From Cohnella hashimotonis (lineage in GTDB: Bacteria; Bacillota; Bacilli; Paenibacillales; Paenibacillaceae): a DNA stretch of 64,000 bases. The notes below the pieces were generated by a model. The model did no database searches and was not told the DNA's origin. It saw only the letters and a list, made by a program, of their open reading frames with translations. Below, piece after piece: positions 35,087-43,506 of the stretch. Positions within the stretch are counted from its first letter, which is position 1; each line of letters opens with the position of its first letter. The stretch lies in the NCBI RefSeq assembly GCF_030014955.1, contig NZ_JAGRPV010000002.1, positions 62,001 through 126,000 of the forward strand, written 5' to 3'. The translations under genes and the position numbers were made by a program.

Positions 35087-37045
35087 TTGAAGATTACCAA
35101 GCTATCCGATTTCTTCGTGACGGGGGACCCGCTCATCTACGGCGCCGACGTCGCGATCGGACTGACGATGGTCGCCATCGTCGTCGCGCTCACCGCGTTC
35201 AAGCGCTGGGGATGGCTGTGGCGCGAATGGCTGACGACCGTCGATCACAAGCGGATCGGCATCATGTACGTCATCGCTTCGCTGCTCATGCTCTTCCGCG
35301 GGGGCGTCGACGCTCTGCTCATGCGGACGCAGCTGGCGCTGCCAGACAGCATGGAGTTCCTGAAGCCCGATCACTATAACGATATTTTCACGACACACGG
35401 CGTCATTATGATCTTGTTTATGGCGATGCCACTGATGTTCGGTCTTTTTAACCTGACCGTGCCGCTGCAGATCGGCGCACGCGACGTCGCGTTTCCGCTG
35501 CTGAACTCCCTGAGCTTCTGGCTGTTCTTCATGGGCGCGATGCTGTTCAACGTTTCGTTCGTCATCGGCGGTTCGCCGGAGGCCGGATGGCTGGCCTATC
35601 CGCCGCTGTCCGAGAAAATGTTCAGTCCGGGCGTGGGGCAGGACTTCTATATCTGGGGCATTCAAATCTCGGGTATCGGCTCCTTGATGACCGGTATCAA
35701 CTTTATCGTCACGATTCTGAAGATGCGCGCGCCGGGCATGAAGCTCATGAAGATGCCGATGTTCACCTGGTCGGTGCTCTCGAGCTGCTTGACGATCATC
35801 CTGGCGTTCCCGATTCTGACGGTAACATTGGCGCTGCTCTTCATCGACCGTTACTTCGGCGCCCACTTCTTCACGCTCGACATGGGCGGCAATCCAATGA
35901 TGTACATCAACCTCATCTGGATGTGGGGTCACCCCGAAGTGTATATCGTCGTACTGCCGGCGTTCGGCATATTCTCGGAGATCGTGGCCACCTTCTCCAA
36001 GAAGCGGCTGTTCGGCTACGGCTCCATGGTGTTCGCGCTGATGAGCATTAGCATCTTCTCGTTCTTCACATGGGCCCACCACTTCTTCACGATGGGTTCG
36101 GGCGCGAACGTCAACGCGTTTTTCGCCGTCACGACGATGATCATTGCGATCCCGACAGGGGTCAAAATATTCAACTGGCTGTTTACGATGTACAAGGGGA
36201 AAATTACGTTCGAGCTGCCGATGCTCTGGACGATGGCATTTATTCCTTGTTTCATCGTCGGCGGCATGACCGGCGTCATGCTGTCCGTCGCGCCGGCCGA
36301 CTTCCAGTTCCACAACAGCTACTTCCTGATCGCTCACTTCCACCAAGTGCTCATCGGGGGCGTCGTGTTCGGTTACTTCGCAGGTCTGTACTATTGGTGG
36401 CCGAAGGTGTTCGGCTTCAAGCTGAACGACAAGCTGGGGAAATGGGCGTTCTGGCTGTGGAACATCGGTTTCTATGTCTGCTTCATGCCGCAATACGTGC
36501 TCGGCCTCATGGGCATGACGCGCCGCGTCAGCTCGTACAGCTGGGACACGGGCTGGTGGAGCTGGAACTTCGTCTCCACGATCGGCGGCTTCCTGATGGG
36601 TATCGGCTTCCTGTTCCAGGTGTGGCAGATTCTGCACAGCATCAAGTTCATGGAACGCGTCAAGGGCGATCCGTGGGGCGGCCGCACGCTCGAGTGGTCG
36701 ATTCCTTCGCCGGCGCCGTTCTACAACTTCGCGATCACGCCGAAGGTCGAAGGCAGAGACGACTGGTGGCGCCGCAAGGAGCTGGCCGCCAAGGGCGTTC
36801 AGGATCCGCCGCCGAAGTACGAGCCGATCCACATGCCGAAAAACTCGGGGACGCCGATCGTCATGTCGCTCTTCTGGTTCATCCTCGGCTTCGGCTTCGT
36901 CTTCGACTGGCTGTGGCTGATCGTACCGGGTGCAATTGGAATCGCGGCTACGATGCTGTATCACTCGTTTAACTACGACACGGATTATTACGTAACGGTC
37001 GACGAGATTAAAAAGACCGAAGCGAAAGCGGGGAGGGTTGTCTAA
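35087..37045 (+). CDS. qoxB: quinol oxidase subunit I
   Basis: A 652-residue heme-copper oxidase core with the haem-haem-CuB centre that reduces oxygen and pumps protons. Ligands are visible: haem His in FTTHGVIMIL, CuB His cross-linked to Tyr in WGHPEVYIVVLP, the His-His pair in AHHFFTMG, and the two haem ligands in HFHQVLIGG. It starts at TTG 35087, 7-8 bases after AAGGAGGGG. The stop overlaps the next ATG (TAATG). Confidence 0.96.
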   Translation: MKITKLSDFFVTGDPLIYGADVAIGLTMVAIVVALTAFKRWGWLWREWLTTVDHKRIGIMYVIASLLMLFRGGVDALLMRTQLALPDSMEFLKPDHYNDIFTTHGVIMILFMAMPLMFGLFNLTVPLQIGARDVAFPLLNSLSFWLFFMGAMLFNVSFVIGGSPEAGWLAYPPLSEKMFSPGVGQDFYIWGIQISGIGSLMTGINFIVTILKMRAPGMKLMKMPMFTWSVLSSCLTIILAFPILTVTLALLFIDRYFGAHFFTLDMGGNPMMYINLIWMWGHPEVYIVVLPAFGIFSEIVATFSKKRLFGYGSMVFALMSISIFSFFTWAHHFFTMGSGANVNAFFAVTTMIIAIPTGVKIFNWLFTMYKGKITFELPMLWTMAFIPCFIVGGMTGVMLSVAPADFQFHNSYFLIAHFHQVLIGGVVFGYFAGLYYWWPKVFGFKLNDKLGKWAFWLWNIGFYVCFMPQYVLGLMGMTRRVSSYSWDTGWWSWNFVSTIGGFLMGIGFLFQVWQILHSIKFMERVKGDPWGGRTLEWSIPSPAPFYNFAITPKVEGRDDWWRRKELAAKGVQDPPPKYEPIHMPKNSGTPIVMSLFWFILGFGFVFDWLWLIVPGAIGIAATMLYHSFNYDTDYYVTVDEIKKTEAKAGRVV

Positions 37046-37665
37046 TGGCGAATGTCGCGGCTAATCATTCATCGCACGACCACGATCACGGCCATGACGG
37101 CCATCACGACCTCGAAGCGCTTCGGACGATGGGCTTCTGGATTTTTATCATTACCGACTGTATTATCTTCGGCACGCTGTTCGCGACGTATGCCGTACTC
37201 ATGAACAGCACGGCGGGCGGCCCGACCGGCGCCGAGCTGTTCGAGATGCCGGGCGTCATCGCCGAGACGTTTATCCTGCTGACCAGCAGCTTCACCAGCG
37301 GCCTGGCCGTGTTGTCCATGAACCGCGGCGACAAGAAGGGCCTGATCGGCTGGCTGATCGTCACCGCGCTGCTGGGCGCATCCTTTATTACGCTCGAAGT
37401 GACCGAGTTCCTCAAGATGATCGACGAGGGCGCCAAGATCTCGACCAGCGCCTTCCTGTCCGCCTTTTACACGCTCGTCGGCACGCACGGTATCCACGTC
37501 TCCATCGGCCTGATCTGGATGATCGCGCTGATGCTGCAGGTGGCGAAGCGCGGCATCACGCCGGTGACCAAGCGCAAGATCGGCAACATCAGCTTGTACT
37601 GGCACTTTCTCGACGTCGTCTGGATCTTCGTCTTCACGATCGTGTACATGATGGGGGTGAGGTAA
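37045..37665 (+). CDS. qoxC: quinol oxidase subunit III
   Basis: A 206-residue, five-helix subunit III. Family motifs are MGFWIFIITDCIIFGTLFAT, FTSGLAVLSM and GTHGIHVSIGLIWM. The N-terminal 25 residues are rich in His (HDHDHGHDGHHD), which is not essential to the family and may bind metal. Translation is coupled to qoxB by a one-base overlap. Confidence 0.95.
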   Translation: MANVAANHSSHDHDHGHDGHHDLEALRTMGFWIFIITDCIIFGTLFATYAVLMNSTAGGPTGAELFEMPGVIAETFILLTSSFTSGLAVLSMNRGDKKGLIGWLIVTALLGASFITLEVTEFLKMIDEGAKISTSAFLSAFYTLVGTHGIHVSIGLIWMIALMLQVAKRGITPVTKRKIGNISLYWHFLDVVWIFVFTIVYMMGVR

Positions 37666-37666
37666 G

Positions 37667-38008
37667 ATGGCGCAGCATCATGACACGCACGCCTCGCACG
37701 GCGCCGACGCGCACGAGTCGCACGGCTCGCTCAAGTCGTACGTGCTCGGATTCGTTCTGTCGCTCATTCTGACGGCGATCCCACTGATTCTCGTGCTGAA
37801 CGACATCGTCACCGGCAGCGCCGCCGACGTCGTCCTGCTCGTGACGGCCGTCCTGCAATTCGTCGTGCAGCTGTTCTTCTTCATGCACCTGAAGGAAGAG
37901 AAGAAGCCGCGCTACAACCTGATGACGTTGCTGCTCGGTCTCGTCATTGTTGTGACGATCGTGGCAGGCTCCATCTGGATCATGAAGTACAACATGGTGG
38001 CGCATTGA
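37667..38008 (+). CDS. qoxD: quinol oxidase subunit IV
   Basis: A 113-residue, three-helix subunit IV with the motif LQFVVQLFFFMHLKEEKKPRY split across the second helix and loop. Its N-terminus is also His-rich (QHHDTHASHGADAHESHG). It follows qoxC by one base and ends the operon. Confidence 0.94.
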   Translation: MAQHHDTHASHGADAHESHGSLKSYVLGFVLSLILTAIPLILVLNDIVTGSAADVVLLVTAVLQFVVQLFFFMHLKEEKKPRYNLMTLLLGLVIVVTIVAGSIWIMKYNMVAH

Positions 38009-38049
38009 TCAACTTTGCGGGAAATGAGACACACGTATAGCTAGTGAGA

Positions 38050-38077
38050 GAGCAGCCCGACGGGCTGCTCTTTTTTT
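38050..38077 (+). terminator. qox operon terminator
   Basis: GAGCAGCCC-gac-GGGCTGCTC is a perfect 9-bp stem with a 3-base loop, followed by seven T. Confidence 0.95.
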
Positions 38078-38079
38078 GC

Positions 38080-38156
38080 ATTTCGATCCGGGACCGGACA
38101 TTCGATCCGGGCTGGACATTCGATTCGGGGCCGGACATTCGATCCCGGCCGGCGGC
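38080..38156. repeat. imperfect 18-20 bp tandem repeat
   Basis: Four imperfect copies of ATTCGATCCGGGNCCGGAC follow the qox terminator directly. Not coding. Confidence 0.75.
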
Positions 38157-38623
38157 GATTTGCGGGAAGGAACCGATTGTTCGCAGGGCCGGAGCCTCTC
38201 GGAAGCTGTGTTGGTCGAAAAACCTGCATATTTGCATGTATTTTCTGCCGACCAGCGACACTCGGATGAAAAGCCTGCAAATATGCAGGTATATTCGAGT
38301 TATAAGCCGGAAATGGAGCCGAAGAAGGAAAATAAATGCGTTTACGCAGCTATTTTGTATATAAGGGCCGACATCAGCAGAAATAGATGTATATTTGCAG
38401 GCGTTACGGCGAAAGCGTTACGGCAAAAACGTTACGCGGGGGCGATAGGCGGGTCCATCGGAACGGCTGGCGAAAAAGCCGTCGGCAGGCAGTCTGCGCT
38501 AACTGAGAATCTAAGATCCGCCGATTTGAAGAGGACCGTCAGAGCGATCTGCGATCGCAAGGACGGTCTTCCTTAGGCGGGGAGTTGAGGGGGGGCGGCG
38601 GGAAAATGTGGCTGCTGGAGCAA
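38157..38623. other. non-coding stretch with ATATTTGCAGG motifs
   Basis: No credible gene. It contains CCTGCATATTTGCATG (38223-38238), its near-inverse CCTGCAAATATGCAGG (38274-38289) and a third ATATTTGCAGG (38391-38401), plus three spaced GTTACG repeats near 38403-38437. Confidence 0.55.
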
Positions 38624-38872
38624 GCCGGCGCTGCAAGCGATAAAAGCAACGTAGCTGAAGCGACGAGGGCGCCGGAGCGTGCTGCAAGCGAGCACGAGCG
38701 GTTGGCGGGAGCGAGCCGGTGCTGCAAGCGATAAAGCAACGTTACTGAAGCGACGAGGGTGCCGGAGCGTGCTGCAAGCGAGCACGAGCGGTTGGCGGGA
38801 GAAGCCGGCGCTGCAAGCGATAAGCAACGTTACTGAAGCGACGAGGGTGCCGGAGCGTGCTGCAAGCGATAG
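38624..38872. repeat. about 90-bp tandem repeat, 2.7 copies
   Basis: Copies begin at GCCGG 38624, 38715 and 38804 (periods 91 and 89); the last is truncated near 38870. Each contains CGTGCTGCAAGCGAGCACGA and ends in a GCGGTTGGCGGGAG stretch. GCTGCAAGCGA recurs twice per unit. It lies just downstream of the minus-strand sugar locus. Confidence 0.85.
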
Positions 38873-38906
38873 AAGCGGGGCTGCAGGTACCTGCGGGACG
38901 TGACGT

Positions 38907-40439
38907 TCATGATCTTGCGAGATCCGTCTCCGGCCCGCTCGGCAGCTCCACAATGACGGCCGACTTGTCGTCGGATTTCTTGTGGCGCGGATGGCGTTCG
39001 CAGTCGGGATCGAGCGCCTCCTCGCGTTCAAGTTCGTCCATGTAAGACTCGATGCCGCGTTCGTCGAGCGCGTCGGCGAGCTTTTCCCATTTGCGCGGAT
39101 CGTCGTCGTTCTCGACGAAGTGGAACATGCCGTCGGTTACCGCGTAAATCCGGACGATGTTGGCGCAGGAGATGCGACCGTATTCCATCGTATATGCGAG
39201 CGCGGGGTCTCCGTTCATGACAGCGTAGCCGTCCGGCGCGTTGGCCTTGTCGCGATTGCACTTGAACACGGGCTTCAGCCGCTGCGATACCTTCTCCGCC
39301 GGCGTGCCGTTCTTGAGCAACTGCTGCTTGGCTTGCAGCGCCTTCAGGTCGAACGCCGCCACTTGATTGCGGGTCAGCGTCCGGACGCTCCCGTCGCGGT
39401 AACGCACGAGCAGCATGCAGTCTCCGGCCTGCACGTATTCGAGGTGCGTGTGCCGCCATCGGACAATCGCGAACACCGCGCCCCAGCGCTTCCACTTGGC
39501 GGCGACGTCGACGCCCGCGGCAAGCATGCGCTGCATCAGCGCCGCATTGGCGCGCAGGACGGCTTCGGCCAGATCGAAATCTACCCCGACAGCACCAGCG
39601 CTAGCACCGGCGCCAGCACCAGCACCAGCGCCAACGCCAGCACCAGCACCAGCACCAGAACCAGCGCCAGCACCAGAACCAGAACAAGAACCAGAACCAG
39701 CGTCAGCGCCGGTACCAGCGCCTAGCGCTTCGACGAGCAGCGAGGCTGCGATGCGGCCGCCCGTAAAGCCCGCCTCGTCCTTGTAGGGAAGCATTGCGGA
39801 CACGCCGTCCACGACGCCGTACACATGGGCCTCCGGGTAGACGACCAGCGCGTCCTCGTTCGCGGCGGCGGCGCTGCCCGGTCGGGTGGCGGACGCCACT
39901 TTCACGCCGTAAGGCAAGCCCAGCTCCCGGTACACCTGCTTCCACCGGATCAGAAGCCTTTCGTCGGGGACGTCGGGGCGGAAGTCCAGCTTCAGGTACG
40001 TACGAACCGCCGGCAGGCGGAAGTCGTCCGTCTCAAGCACGGCACACGCCTTGCCGTCCTCCTTCATCCGGTGCAGCGCCGCCAGGCTGATTGCGTACCC
40101 GAGCCCCTGCCCGGCGAACGCGGGATCGACGCCGACCATGTGCAAGTATCCCCAGTCCTCGCCCCACTCCGGTTCCTGCCAGGCGCAGGCGGTGGCGATG
40201 GGGGTCCCTTCGCGGCACAGGAACAGCACCCTGTCCGGCCGATAATAAAAGTGCGATTGAATATATTCTCGGAAGCTCCGCTCCCAGCCGAATGCCAGCT
40301 TGACGATCCGCTCCCAGTGCGACTCGTCGCCAGGCTGGAAGCTGCGGCAGGCAAACCCTTCGTGCAGCCGCAAGGAGGGCAGATCGGCCAAGCCCGATCT
40401 GCGCATTACGAGCTGCGGCAGTTGTCTCTGTTGCGTCAT
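38907..40439 (-). CDS. GNAT acetyltransferase-PP2C phosphatase fusion
   Basis: A 510-residue cytosolic two-domain protein. Residues about 20-165 are a GNAT N-acetyltransferase with the acetyl-CoA loop DPAFAGQGLG (105-114). From about 178 to the end is a PP2C-type Ser/Thr phosphatase with its metal-binding motifs: NED (194-196), VDG (210-212), GD (339-340), TDG (435-437) and DD (490-491). An almost pure Gly/Ala/Ser stretch (about 241-284) is inserted inside the PP2C domain. ATG 40439 follows GAGGAG and lies 2 bases after the upstream stop, so it is the last gene of the sugar locus. The substrates of both domains are unknown; I know no characterised protein with this arrangement. Confidence 0.85.
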   Translation of the reverse strand: MTQQRQLPQLVMRRSGLADLPSLRLHEGFACRSFQPGDESHWERIVKLAFGWERSFREYIQSHFYYRPDRVLFLCREGTPIATACAWQEPEWGEDWGYLHMVGVDPAFAGQGLGYAISLAALHRMKEDGKACAVLETDDFRLPAVRTYLKLDFRPDVPDERLLIRWKQVYRELGLPYGVKVASATRPGSAAAANEDALVVYPEAHVYGVVDGVSAMLPYKDEAGFTGGRIAASLLVEALGAGTGADAGSGSCSGSGAGAGSGAGAGAGVGAGAGAGAGASAGAVGVDFDLAEAVLRANAALMQRMLAAGVDVAAKWKRWGAVFAIVRWRHTHLEYVQAGDCMLLVRYRDGSVRTLTRNQVAAFDLKALQAKQQLLKNGTPAEKVSQRLKPVFKCNRDKANAPDGYAVMNGDPALAYTMEYGRISCANIVRIYAVTDGMFHFVENDDDPRKWEKLADALDERGIESYMDELEREEALDPDCERHPRHKKSDDKSAVIVELPSGPETDLARS

Positions 40440-40441
40440 CG

Positions 40442-41686
40442 TTACGGTCTCCTCGTCGGCTTCTTGTGCTTGCGAAACTTGCGAAAATCGGGCATCGCCA
40501 CCGGCTCGCCGCCTCTGGCGCGGGACTGCACGGACAGCGGGAAGATGGCGCTCCATTCGACCGCGTCATACACGTCGATGAGGGGCGGCCTGCGGTCCCG
40601 GACGGCCAGCGCGAATTCTTCCAGCGCGAGATGGTTGGAGCCGCCGTGGCCAGCGCGGCCGCTCTCGGCGGCTTCGCGGTCGAGACGGACCCAGGCGGGC
40701 GGATCGAACTCGGCCGCATAGCTGCCAAGCGGCTCCCATACGCCCTCCGGCGCGCCGCCCCACGGGGGCGTCCGCATCGGGGAGCGTCCGTCGAGCCAGA
40801 CGAGGTCCTCCTCGTCGTCATGGCGGCGGGACGCGTATGCGCCTCTCGTGCCTTGCAGGGAGTAGCTATGCATATTATGCGGCCGAGGCGACGTCCAGTC
40901 GACCCGCAGGGCGATGATCACGCCGGCCTCCGTCGTCAGGTGGGCGACGGCAGAATCGCCTTGTTTCCAGTAGCCGTCCTGCGCGGCCGGGTGACCGGCG
41001 CCGAACTTGTCGCGAAAATAGTGCTGCAGCGCGCGCGAATTAGAAGTGAAGGCGGACAAGCTCGCGAGCCTGTCCCCGCCTTCGCGTCCGAGCCACAGCC
41101 ATTTGGCGAGCGGGCCGATCGAATGCGTCGGGTAATTCAGCCCGTCGTAATCGCGATGAAGCTCGCCCCGCCAGGTCAGCGATCCATCCTCGGTATGGAC
41201 GGTATGGCGCAGGTCGTGAATGTATCCGCCCTCCAGATACGTGATTTCGCCGAAGGCGCCGGCCTCCGCCATTCGCTGCACCGTCATGCTCGCGCGCTCG
41301 AAACAATAATTTTCGGACATCATGTACGTCAATCCGGTCGACTCCACCGTCTCGACCAGCTCCCAGGCGTCTTCTATCGTATGGGCGGCGGTCACTTCGC
41401 TCAGCACGTGCTTGCCGGCCTGCAGGGCCCGGACCGCCTGGCGAGCGTGCAGCAGCATCGGGCTTGCGAGCAATACCGCGTCGACATCGGGATCCTCCAG
41501 CAGCCGGTCGTAATCCGTATACCCCGTCAGTCCGGGATATTCGGCCTGCCACAGGCGCACCGTGTCTTCCCGCAGATCGCAGATGGCGGACAGCCGGACG
41601 AGGTGCGACAGCGCCTCGATCGTCGTCTTGAATCTTCCGCCCCGGTTGCCGCCTACGATGCCCAGGCGCAATGGCTTCGCATCCAT
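40442..41686 (-). CDS. Gfo/Idh/MocA-family oxidoreductase, GH109-like
   Basis: A 414-residue NAD(P)-dependent protein with an N-terminal Rossmann fold (RLGIVGGNRGGR) and C-terminal alpha/beta catalytic domain. VLSEVTAAHTIEDAWELVE, YMMSENYCF and YPTHSIGPLAKWLWLG resemble family GH109 N-acetylgalactosaminidase-type enzymes, which cleave sugars by transient NAD oxidation, so it may be a glycosidase rather than a dehydrogenase. The start is ATG 41686, 8 bases after GGAGG; ATG 41701 overlaps that site. Confidence 0.85.
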   Translation of the reverse strand: MDAKPLRLGIVGGNRGGRFKTTIEALSHLVRLSAICDLREDTVRLWQAEYPGLTGYTDYDRLLEDPDVDAVLLASPMLLHARQAVRALQAGKHVLSEVTAAHTIEDAWELVETVESTGLTYMMSENYCFERASMTVQRMAEAGAFGEITYLEGGYIHDLRHTVHTEDGSLTWRGELHRDYDGLNYPTHSIGPLAKWLWLGREGGDRLASLSAFTSNSRALQHYFRDKFGAGHPAAQDGYWKQGDSAVAHLTTEAGVIIALRVDWTSPRPHNMHSYSLQGTRGAYASRRHDDEEDLVWLDGRSPMRTPPWGGAPEGVWEPLGSYAAEFDPPAWVRLDREAAESGRAGHGGSNHLALEEFALAVRDRRPPLIDVYDAVEWSAIFPLSVQSRARGGEPVAMPDFRKFRKHKKPTRRP

Positions 41687-41704
41687 CGATACAGCCTCCA
41701 TTCC

Positions 41705-42535
41705 TTATTTGACGGACCCGATGACGAGTCCTTTTTTGATATAGCTCTGCAGCGCGATATAGATGGCGATCGGCGGGATCGAGGTCATGAACAGCCCGGC
41801 GAGCAGCAGCGGATAGTCCGTGTCGAACCGCTTCAGAATCGTCGCCACCGCGACCGTCATCGTTTTCAGATCGTCGGATTGCAGGAAAATAAGCGGCGTG
41901 AACAGATCGTTCCACCAGCCCGTCGTATTGAAGATGGCGAGCGTGACGATTCCGGGAACCGACAGCGGCATTACGATCCGCGCGAGCGTTTGGACATAGG
42001 AGATGCCGTCGATTTTGCCCGCCTCCAGCACTTCGTTCGGAATGCCGCGCATGAGCGCGACAAGAAGGAAGATGTTCGAGGGTACGGCGGTCACGGCCCA
42101 GATGATGATGACCGATCCCGGATGGTCGACGAGGCCGAGCCGGGACATGAGCAGGAAGTTCGGGATGACGAACGTGATGCCGGGTATCGCCATCGTCGCG
42201 ATGACGATCATGTACAGGCCGGACCTGCCGGGGAACCGCAGCTTCGCGAAGGCGAAGGAGGCGGGGACGGACAGCACGATCGTCACGGCGAACGCGAGTA
42301 GGGCATCCAGCAGCGTATTGCCGAACAGGCGAAGGACGTCGAACCGGTAGTACAGCGCTTTGAAGTTGTCGAGGTGCCACGCGTCGGGCAGACCGCCGGG
42401 ATTTTGGAAAAAGTCGACCGAGGTCCGCGAGCTGTTCACGGCCATGTAGACGATTGGGTAAAAGTCGACGATCGCGATCGCGACAAGAATGGCGTATACG
42501 ATCAAACGAACGGATAAAGCTCTTCGGCTGGCCAT
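41705..42535 (-). CDS. sugar ABC permease, MalG/LplC-type
   Basis: A 276-residue six-helix permease of the CUT1 carbohydrate family with the coupling motif EAGKIDGISYVQTLARIVMPLS. Its partner is the gene just upstream. Together with the binding lipoprotein it imports an oligosaccharide; the ATPase is not in the locus and is probably a shared MsmX-type protein encoded elsewhere. Confidence 0.93.
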   Translation of the reverse strand: MASRRALSVRLIVYAILVAIAIVDFYPIVYMAVNSSRTSVDFFQNPGGLPDAWHLDNFKALYYRFDVLRLFGNTLLDALLAFAVTIVLSVPASFAFAKLRFPGRSGLYMIVIATMAIPGITFVIPNFLLMSRLGLVDHPGSVIIIWAVTAVPSNIFLLVALMRGIPNEVLEAGKIDGISYVQTLARIVMPLSVPGIVTLAIFNTTGWWNDLFTPLIFLQSDDLKTMTVAVATILKRFDTDYPLLLAGLFMTSIPPIAIYIALQSYIKKGLVIGSVK

Positions 42536-42555
42536 CGCTAACCGCTCCTATCTGG

Positions 42556-43428
42556 CTAGTCTTGAAAACGGTTCGACAACCGGATCTGCATCCACGACGC
42601 CAGCAGCGCGATGGCGAACAGCACGATGGACAGTGCGCTGGCATAGCCCAGTTGGTCGGGCGTCTGGAACGCCTTGATATAGATCATGTAATCGATCGGC
42701 GTCGTCTCGCGTCCGGGCCCCCCTTGGGTGACGGCATACACGAGCGAGAAGAGGCCGATGAAGCAGTAGATCGCGTTGGTCACGGTAAAATAAACGATGG
42801 TCGGCACGAGCGACGGGATCGTGATGTGGAACAGACGCTGCCACCAGCCGGCTCCGTCGAGATCGGCGGATTCGAAGATCTCGTGCGAGATGGAAGACAG
42901 GCCGGATAAAAAAATGAGCGCGCCTTGCCCGAGAGTCTGCCAATAGAAGCAGAAGATGAGCACCATGAAGGCGGTCGGCACCTGGGTCAGCCATTCCGTC
43001 TTGCCGTCGGTGAGCCCGAGCGCATGCAGGAGCTGATTGACGACGCCGGATTGGGCGAACATCATTTTCATCAGCATGCCGACGACGACGGACGACAGAA
43101 TCGTCGGAATATAATAGAGCGAGCGGAAAAAGCGCCAGCCTCGGACTTCCTCGAACAGCAAGACGGAGACGACGAGCGACAAGAGCAGAATGCCGGGAAT
43201 CGACAGCAGGAAAATGGCGTTGTTCCGCAGCAGCGTCCACAGCTCGCCGTTTGTGAAAATAAGCGTGTAATTGCGCAAGCCGATCCCGTGAGACTCGGCT
43301 CCGTTCCACTTCGTGAAGCTGTGGTAGAACGTATTGACCATCGGATAAAACACGATCGCGGCCAGCGCCGCAAAAGCCGGCAGCAGCGACAGGTAGCCGG
43401 TCATGGACTCTTTGGTGCGGAAGTGCAT
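42556..43428 (-). CDS. sugar ABC permease, MalF/LplB-type
   Basis: A 290-residue CUT1 permease with coupling motif ESADLDGAGWWQRLFHITIP. The start is ATG 43428; a TTG at 43437 lies too near the GAGG site. It follows a hairpin-terminator that separates it from the binding-protein gene, so the permeases are probably made in smaller amounts. Confidence 0.92.
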   Translation of the reverse strand: MHFRTKESMTGYLSLLPAFAALAAIVFYPMVNTFYHSFTKWNGAESHGIGLRNYTLIFTNGELWTLLRNNAIFLLSIPGILLLSLVVSVLLFEEVRGWRFFRSLYYIPTILSSVVVGMLMKMMFAQSGVVNQLLHALGLTDGKTEWLTQVPTAFMVLIFCFYWQTLGQGALIFLSGLSSISHEIFESADLDGAGWWQRLFHITIPSLVPTIVYFTVTNAIYCFIGLFSLVYAVTQGGPGRETTPIDYMIYIKAFQTPDQLGYASALSIVLFAIALLASWMQIRLSNRFQD

Positions 43429-43449
43429 CGGCGGCAAGCCTCGCTTTAT

Positions 43450-43486
43450 AAAAAAATGAGGCCTTCACGGAAAGGAATGAAGGCCT
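43450..43486 (-). terminator. attenuating terminator between binding protein and permeases
   Basis: AGGCCTTCA and TGAAGGCCT form a perfect 9-bp stem followed on the minus strand by CATTTTTTT. Partial read-through would favour expression of the binding protein over the permeases. Confidence 0.85.
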
Positions 43487-43506
43487 GGGCTGAGAAGGTG
43501 GCAAGC

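Noticed and set aside
35102..36964. 620-residue minus-strand open frame
   Set aside because: Antisense of qoxB; composition is His/Arg/Asp-rich with no motif.
38573..39031. 152-residue minus-strand open frame in the 90-bp repeat
   Set aside because: Consists of repeat translation and overlaps the end of the GNAT-PP2C gene; no ribosome site.
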